Assembly: GCA_030824835.1 (NCBI GenBank)
Contig: JAPJRA010000104.1
Span: forward strand, 1 to 8,993
Length of the DNA stretch: 8,993 bases
Source: Geminicoccaceae bacterium
GTDB taxonomy: Bacteria > Pseudomonadota > Alphaproteobacteria > Geminicoccales > Geminicoccaceae
Reading direction: 5' to 3'
Positions 5,932 through 8,993 of this stretch are shown here, in pieces. Both the position numbers and the translations under genes were made by a program. How positions within the stretch are numbered: position 1 is the first letter of the stretch; each line of letters begins with the position of its first letter. The notes under the pieces were generated by a model, which was given only the letters and a program-made list of their open reading frames with translations, searched no databases and was not told the DNA's origin.

Positions 5932-7032
5932 CTAGCAGGTCAGTGCCGGCGCACCAAGCTCCGCCGCGATCGGCGACACGCCCAGACCGGCAGCCGTGCC
6001 CGCTGCCAGCCGCCCGCCAGCGCGGCGCGGCGCATCCGGGGCCACGCTGCGGGTGACGTAGCTGTTGAAGTCGGTGGCCGAGAACAGAAGGTCGGGTGGC
6101 GTGCTGTGGGCGAGATGGGCGATGGCGGCGGTGACGATGTCGCCGCCCCAGCTATCCTCGATGGTCATGGCGATTCCCATGGCGACGCAGAAGTCCCGGA
6201 TCTGCCTCGCCCTGGTGAGCCCGCCGACCTTGCTGATCTTCAGGTTGATCACGTCCATGGCGCCGTCGGCGTGCCCGCGCACGACCATGTCCAGACCGTC
6301 CATCACCTCGTCCAGGACGAACGGCTTGTTGGTGCGGCGACGGATGGTCAGGCAGGCAGCGTAGCTGGCGCAGGGCTGCTCGATGTGGACGTCGATGTCG
6401 CGCACGGCATCACAGACCCGAGCCGCCTCATGCATGGTCCAGCCGGTATTGGCGTCGGCGACCAGGACGTCGCCGGATTCGAGTACGGCCGCGCAGGCAA
6501 GGATGCGGGCAATATCGGCCTCGACCTCGCCGCCGACTTTGAGCTGGAACTTGCGATAGCCTTCCGCCCGGTAGGCGCCTACCCGCTCGGCCATCGCCCC
6601 GGCGGTGTCCTGCGAGATCGCCCGGTAGAGGGCGAAACTGTCGCCGTACCGCCCGCCCAGCAGGATGCAGACGGGCAGCCCCGCCGCCTTGCCCAGTATG
6701 TCCCAACACGCCATGTCGAGGGCCGACTTGACGTAGGGGTGCCCCTTGAGCGTGAGGTCCATGAGCTCGTTGAGCCGGCCGAGCTGGCGGGGGTCCTGGC
6801 CGATCAGGGCCGGCCCCAGCTCGGCGATGCCCGCGCGGGCGCCAGCGCCGTAGGCCGGCAGGTAGGCCGGGCCGAGCGGGCAGACCTCGCCCCAGCCGGT
6901 GATGCCGGCATCGGTCTCGACGGCAACCACGGTGCTGTCGAAGACCTCGACGCTGCGGCCGTCGGACCACGTGTAGCGTCCCTCGTGCAGCGGCAGCTCG
7001 ACCCGCCACGCCCGGATACCGGTGATTTGCAT
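5932..7032 (-). CDS. cis-3-hydroxy-L-proline dehydratase-like enolase-superfamily enzyme
   Basis: The protein has 366 residues from ATG 7032, with GGGAG six bases upstream. It has the capping N-terminal domain and the (beta/alpha)7-beta barrel of the mandelate racemase/muconate lactonizing enzyme family. Metal ligands are visible as Asp193 (VADAN), Glu218 (HIEQP) and Asp241 (VLDEV). Lys165 (FQLKVGG) and Lys265 (NLKISKVGG) are the expected acid/base pair on opposite faces. The position two before Lys165 is Gln163 rather than the Lys of the usual KxK motif. The stretches [44 protein letters not shown] and [10 protein letters not shown] resemble enzymes described as cis-3-hydroxy-L-proline dehydratases, which yield 1-pyrroline-2-carboxylate, rather than sugar-acid dehydratases. 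A hydroxyproline-betaine epimerase is the main alternative. It is divergent from the DapA-like gene 89 bases away, probably under shared control. Length is complete. Confidence 0.8.
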   Translation of the reverse strand: MQITGIRAWRVELPLHEGRYTWSDGRSVEVFDSTVVAVETDAGITGWGEVCPLGPAYLPAYGAGARAGIAELGPALIGQDPRQLGRLNELMDLTLKGHPYVKSALDMACWDILGKAAGLPVCILLGGRYGDSFALYRAISQDTAGAMAERVGAYRAEGYRKFQLKVGGEVEADIARILACAAVLESGDVLVADANTGWTMHEAARVCDAVRDIDVHIEQPCASYAACLTIRRRTNKPFVLDEVMDGLDMVVRGHADGAMDVINLKISKVGGLTRARQIRDFCVAMGIAMTIEDSWGGDIVTAAIAHLAHSTPPDLLFSATDFNSYVTRSVAPDAPRRAGGRLAAGTAAGLGVSPIAAELGAPALTC

Positions 7033-7038
7033 GACTTA

Positions 7039-7043
7039 CTCCC
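7039..7043 (-). promoter_or_regulatory. Ribosome binding site of the dehydratase gene
   Basis: GGGAG on the minus strand lies six bases before ATG 7032 and supports that start. Confidence 0.7.
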
Positions 7044-7108
7044 GCCCGATCCATTGTCGGTAGGGTTGGCTATCCTGTATCTGTCCCATTCGGCAAGAAT
7101 GCGAGGAT

Positions 7109-7113
7109 GGGAG
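7109..7113 (+). promoter_or_regulatory. Ribosome binding site deciding the start of the DapA-like gene
   Basis: GGGAG lies eight bases before ATG 7122. The earlier in-frame ATG at 7107 overlaps this site and has no well-spaced site of its own, so 7122 is preferred. Confidence 0.65.
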
Positions 7114-7121
7114 ACGGGGCG

Positions 7122-8021
7122 ATGCGCGTGGACTGGCAAGGCGTGTTTCCGGCGCTGATGACGGAGTTCCATCCGGACGGCGGGCTCAACCTCGACCGTA
7201 CCCAGGAGCACGCGCGGGCCTGCCTCGATGCCGGCTGCAGCGGCCTGATCATGCTGGGCACGCTCGGCGAGAACAGCTCGCTGGCGCCCGACGAGAAGGA
7301 GGCCGTGCTGCGTGCGGCCGTGGAGGTGGCCGACGGAAAGGTGCCGGTGATCAGCGGGGTTGCCGAATACACCACCGAACTCGGGATCGCCCATGCCCGC
7401 CGTGCCGAGCGGGCCGGCTGCGTCGGGCTGATGGCGCTCCCGTGCATGGTCTACGAGCAGGACGAGCGCGAGGCGGTACGGCACTTCCGCACGCTCGCCG
7501 CCGGCACCGAGCTGCCGATCATGATCTACAACAATCCTCTAGCCTACAAGGTGGACCTCAAGCCGGAAGGCTTCCTGGGCCTGGTCGAGTCGGCCAACAT
7601 CGTGGCCATCAAGGAATCCTCGCACGACAGCCGGCGGATGACCGACAGCTGGAATGTGCTGGGCGACCGCTTCTTGATGTTCTGCGGTGTCGACGATCTC
7701 GTGTTCGAGAACGTGCTGTGTGGCGCATCGGGGTGGGTATCGGGGCTGGTGAACAGCTTCCCGGCCGAGGGGGTGCGCCTGTACGAGCTGACGCGTGCCG
7801 GCCGGATCGAGGAGGCACGGGCACTCTATCGCTGGTTCATGCCACTCCTGCACCTGGATGTGCAGAAGAAGCTGGTGCAGTACATCAAGCTGGTCAACCA
7901 GATGACCGGCATGGGCGCCGAATGGGTCCGCGCACCGCGTCTGCCGCTCGTGGGTGAGGAGCGTGTTCGGATCGAGGGCATCATCCTGCGGGCGCTCGAG
8001 ACCCGGCCGTCCCTGGTCTAG
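7122..8021 (+). CDS. DapA-superfamily lyase/deaminase, resembling 1-pyrroline-4-hydroxy-2-carboxylate deaminase
   Basis: The protein has 299 residues from ATG 7122 and is a class I aldolase-type (beta/alpha)8 barrel of the dihydrodipicolinate synthase superfamily. The catalytic Lys164 is in VAIKESS, the conserved Tyr136 in MIYNNP, and the substrate-loop motif is GTLGEN (46-51). VISGVAEYTT, FCGVDDL, GWVSGLVNSFPAE and LYRWFMPLLHLD are closer to the hydroxyproline-pathway deaminase group (LhpC/HypD type) than to true DapA, which would have GTTGE. That enzyme converts 1-pyrroline-4-hydroxy-2-carboxylate to alpha-ketoglutarate semialdehyde. Its neighbours are a cis-3-hydroxyproline dehydratase-like gene (divergent) and an OtnK-like kinase starting four bases after its stop, so gene and kinase form an operon. 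A 2-keto-sugar-acid aldolase remains possible. The gene is intact. Confidence 0.8.
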   Translation: MRVDWQGVFPALMTEFHPDGGLNLDRTQEHARACLDAGCSGLIMLGTLGENSSLAPDEKEAVLRAAVEVADGKVPVISGVAEYTTELGIAHARRAERAGCVGLMALPCMVYEQDEREAVRHFRTLAAGTELPIMIYNNPLAYKVDLKPEGFLGLVESANIVAIKESSHDSRRMTDSWNVLGDRFLMFCGVDDLVFENVLCGASGWVSGLVNSFPAEGVRLYELTRAGRIEEARALYRWFMPLLHLDVQKKLVQYIKLVNQMTGMGAEWVRAPRLPLVGEERVRIEGIILRALETRPSLV

Positions 8022-8025
8022 CCCG

Positions 8026-8993
8026 ATGTCGATCCTGCTCGGCGCCATCGCGGACGACTTCACCGGAGCCACGGACCTCTGCAGCATGCTCGTGCGCAAC
8101 GGCATGCGCACGGTGCAGCTGATCGGTGTCCCCGAGCCCGGACTGACCGTGCCGGAAGCCGACGCCGTAGTGGTGGCGCTGAAGTCGCGGACCATCGCGG
8201 CCGGGGAGGCCGTCGCCCAGTCGCTGGCGGCGCAGCGCTGGCTCGCGGGGCAGGGGGCTCAGCAATATCTGTTCAAGTACTGCTCGACCTTCGACAGCAC
8301 CGACCAGGGCAATATTGGGCCGGTCGCAGACGCGCTGCTGGACGCGCTGGGGTCCGACCTCACCATCGCCTGCCCGGCCTTTCCCGAGACTGGGCGGACG
8401 ATCTTCAAGGGGCATCTGTTCGTCGGCGACCTGCTGCTGTCCGACACGCATATGCGGCATCACCCGCTGACGCCGATGACGGATTCCAGCCTGGTCCGGG
8501 TGCTGCAGCGGCAGACGACGCGAAAGGTGGGGCTCGTCTCGTTCGATGTGGTGCGACAGGGGCCAGAGGCCATTCGGAAACGCTTCGACGCGCTGAGGGC
8601 CGACGGCTGCAGCCACGCCATCATGGACGCGATCGAGGACGAGGATCTGCGTCGCCTCGGTGCCGCCTGCGCGGATATGGCGTTGCTCACCGGCGGTTCG
8701 GGTATCGCCATGGGCCTGCCGGAGAATTTCCGCCGGGCCGGGCTGCTGGACGCTGGCGGCGATGCCGATTCGCTGCCGGCAATCCGTGGCGCCGAGGTCG
8801 TGCTGGCCGGTTCGTGCTCCGCGGCGACACTGGCGCAGATCGAAGTCATGGCGCAGACCCGCCCGGTGCTGCGGCTCGATCCGATCCGCTTGGCCGAAGG
8901 CTGGGATCCAGTCGAGGCGGTGGCGTGGGCCAGCCAGCATATGTCCGATGGACCGGTCCTGGTCTATGCGAGCGCGACGCCTGAGGACGTGGC
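8026..8993 (+). CDS. otnK: OtnK-type 3-oxo-tetronate kinase (four-carbon acid sugar kinase family), 3' end outside window
   Basis: The frame starts at ATG 8026, four bases after the stop of the preceding gene, and stays open to the window end (322 residues of an expected 420 or so). The N-terminal GAIADDFTGATD (6-17) is the family signature. YCSTFDSTDQGNIGPVADAL, CPAFPETGRT, GHLFVGDLLL and MRHHPLTPMTDSSLV are diagnostic of the OtnK subgroup. LLTGGSGIA (220-228) and VVLAGSCSAAT (258-268) mark the start of the nucleotide-binding domain; the rest of that domain is cut off. OtnK phosphorylates 3-oxo-tetronates made from threonate or erythronate, before decarboxylation by OtnC and isomerisation by OtnI. 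Those partners are not in the window and could follow to the right. The tight spacing implies cotranscription with the DapA-like gene. Family assignment is strong; the substrate in this context is less sure. Confidence 0.88.
   Translation, partial: MSILLGAIADDFTGATDLCSMLVRNGMRTVQLIGVPEPGLTVPEADAVVVALKSRTIAAGEAVAQSLAAQRWLAGQGAQQYLFKYCSTFDSTDQGNIGPVADALLDALGSDLTIACPAFPETGRTIFKGHLFVGDLLLSDTHMRHHPLTPMTDSSLVRVLQRQTTRKVGLVSFDVVRQGPEAIRKRFDALRADGCSHAIMDAIEDEDLRRLGAACADMALLTGGSGIAMGLPENFRRAGLLDAGGDADSLPAIRGAEVVLAGSCSAATLAQIEVMAQTRPVLRLDPIRLAEGWDPVEAVAWASQHMSDGPVLVYASATPEDV

Larger units (their letters stand above)
7033..7121. promoter_or_regulatory. Divergent intergenic region with likely back-to-back promoters
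   Basis: This 89-bp gap must hold the promoters of both catabolic genes. Weak sigma70-like candidates are TTGTCG (7054-7059) with TATCTG (7078-7083) for the plus strand, and TTGCCG with GATAGC (plus-strand positions 7091-7096 and 7069-7074) for the minus strand. Neither is close to consensus. I see no clear operator palindrome and no regulator gene in the window. Confidence 0.3.

Noticed and set aside
6106..7158. 350-residue plus-strand frame
   Set aside because: Antisense of the enolase-superfamily gene, whose metal ligands and catalytic lysines are clear on the minus strand.
7981..8940. 319-residue minus-strand frame
   Set aside because: Antisense of the OtnK-type kinase, whose plus-strand frame is open to the window end and carries diagnostic motifs.

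Overview
The window is GC-rich, with long open frames on both strands and mostly GC-ending codons. Gene content (a cis-3-hydroxyproline-type enolase, an OtnK-type kinase, siderophore and TonB remnants) suggests a high-GC alphaproteobacterium, perhaps Rhodospirillales-like. That assignment is an inference. I see no tRNA, rRNA, CRISPR array, phage gene or insertion sequence.

Left edge (1-1058): the C-terminal part of an uncharacterised conserved protein runs off the left end. It is followed by about 310 bp without a convincing gene. That stretch holds a perfect 12-bp-stem hairpin and a dubious 34-codon reading frame.

Centre (1059-4664): a scrambled locus. On the minus strand an intact Fes/IroE-like esterase follows, by an ATGA overlap, a cystathionine beta-lyase-type PLP gene that has lost its N-terminal quarter. 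Head-to-head with it, on the plus strand, lie three broken genes in a typical siderophore-locus order: the C-terminal end of an IucB-type siderophore N-acyltransferase, a MATE exporter gene, and a TonB gene. The MATE gene is frameshifted by a third copy of GATCC and lacks its 3' third. The TonB gene lacks its 5' end and carries a frameshift and two in-frame TAG codons. At least two deletion junctions (about 2830-2845 and 4108-4140) account for the arrangement. I read this as a decaying hydroxamate/NIS siderophore biosynthesis, export and uptake locus; the esterase alone still looks whole.

Right of the scar (4665-5848): a 57-residue hypothetical ORF converges on, and overlaps, the 3' end of a lipoprotein alpha/beta-hydrolase.

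Right end (5932-8993): a healthy catabolic module. A cis-3-hydroxy-L-proline dehydratase-like enolase-superfamily gene (minus) diverges from a DapA-superfamily gene that resembles 1-pyrroline-4-hydroxy-2-carboxylate deaminases. Four bases after the latter, an OtnK-type 3-oxo-tetronate kinase begins and runs off the window. The first two enzymes point to hydroxyproline catabolism and the kinase to four-carbon sugar acids, so the true substrate is open. Nothing here is demonstrably a wholly new system. The most informative signals are the fossil siderophore locus with its readable lesions and the mixed-signal catabolic module.
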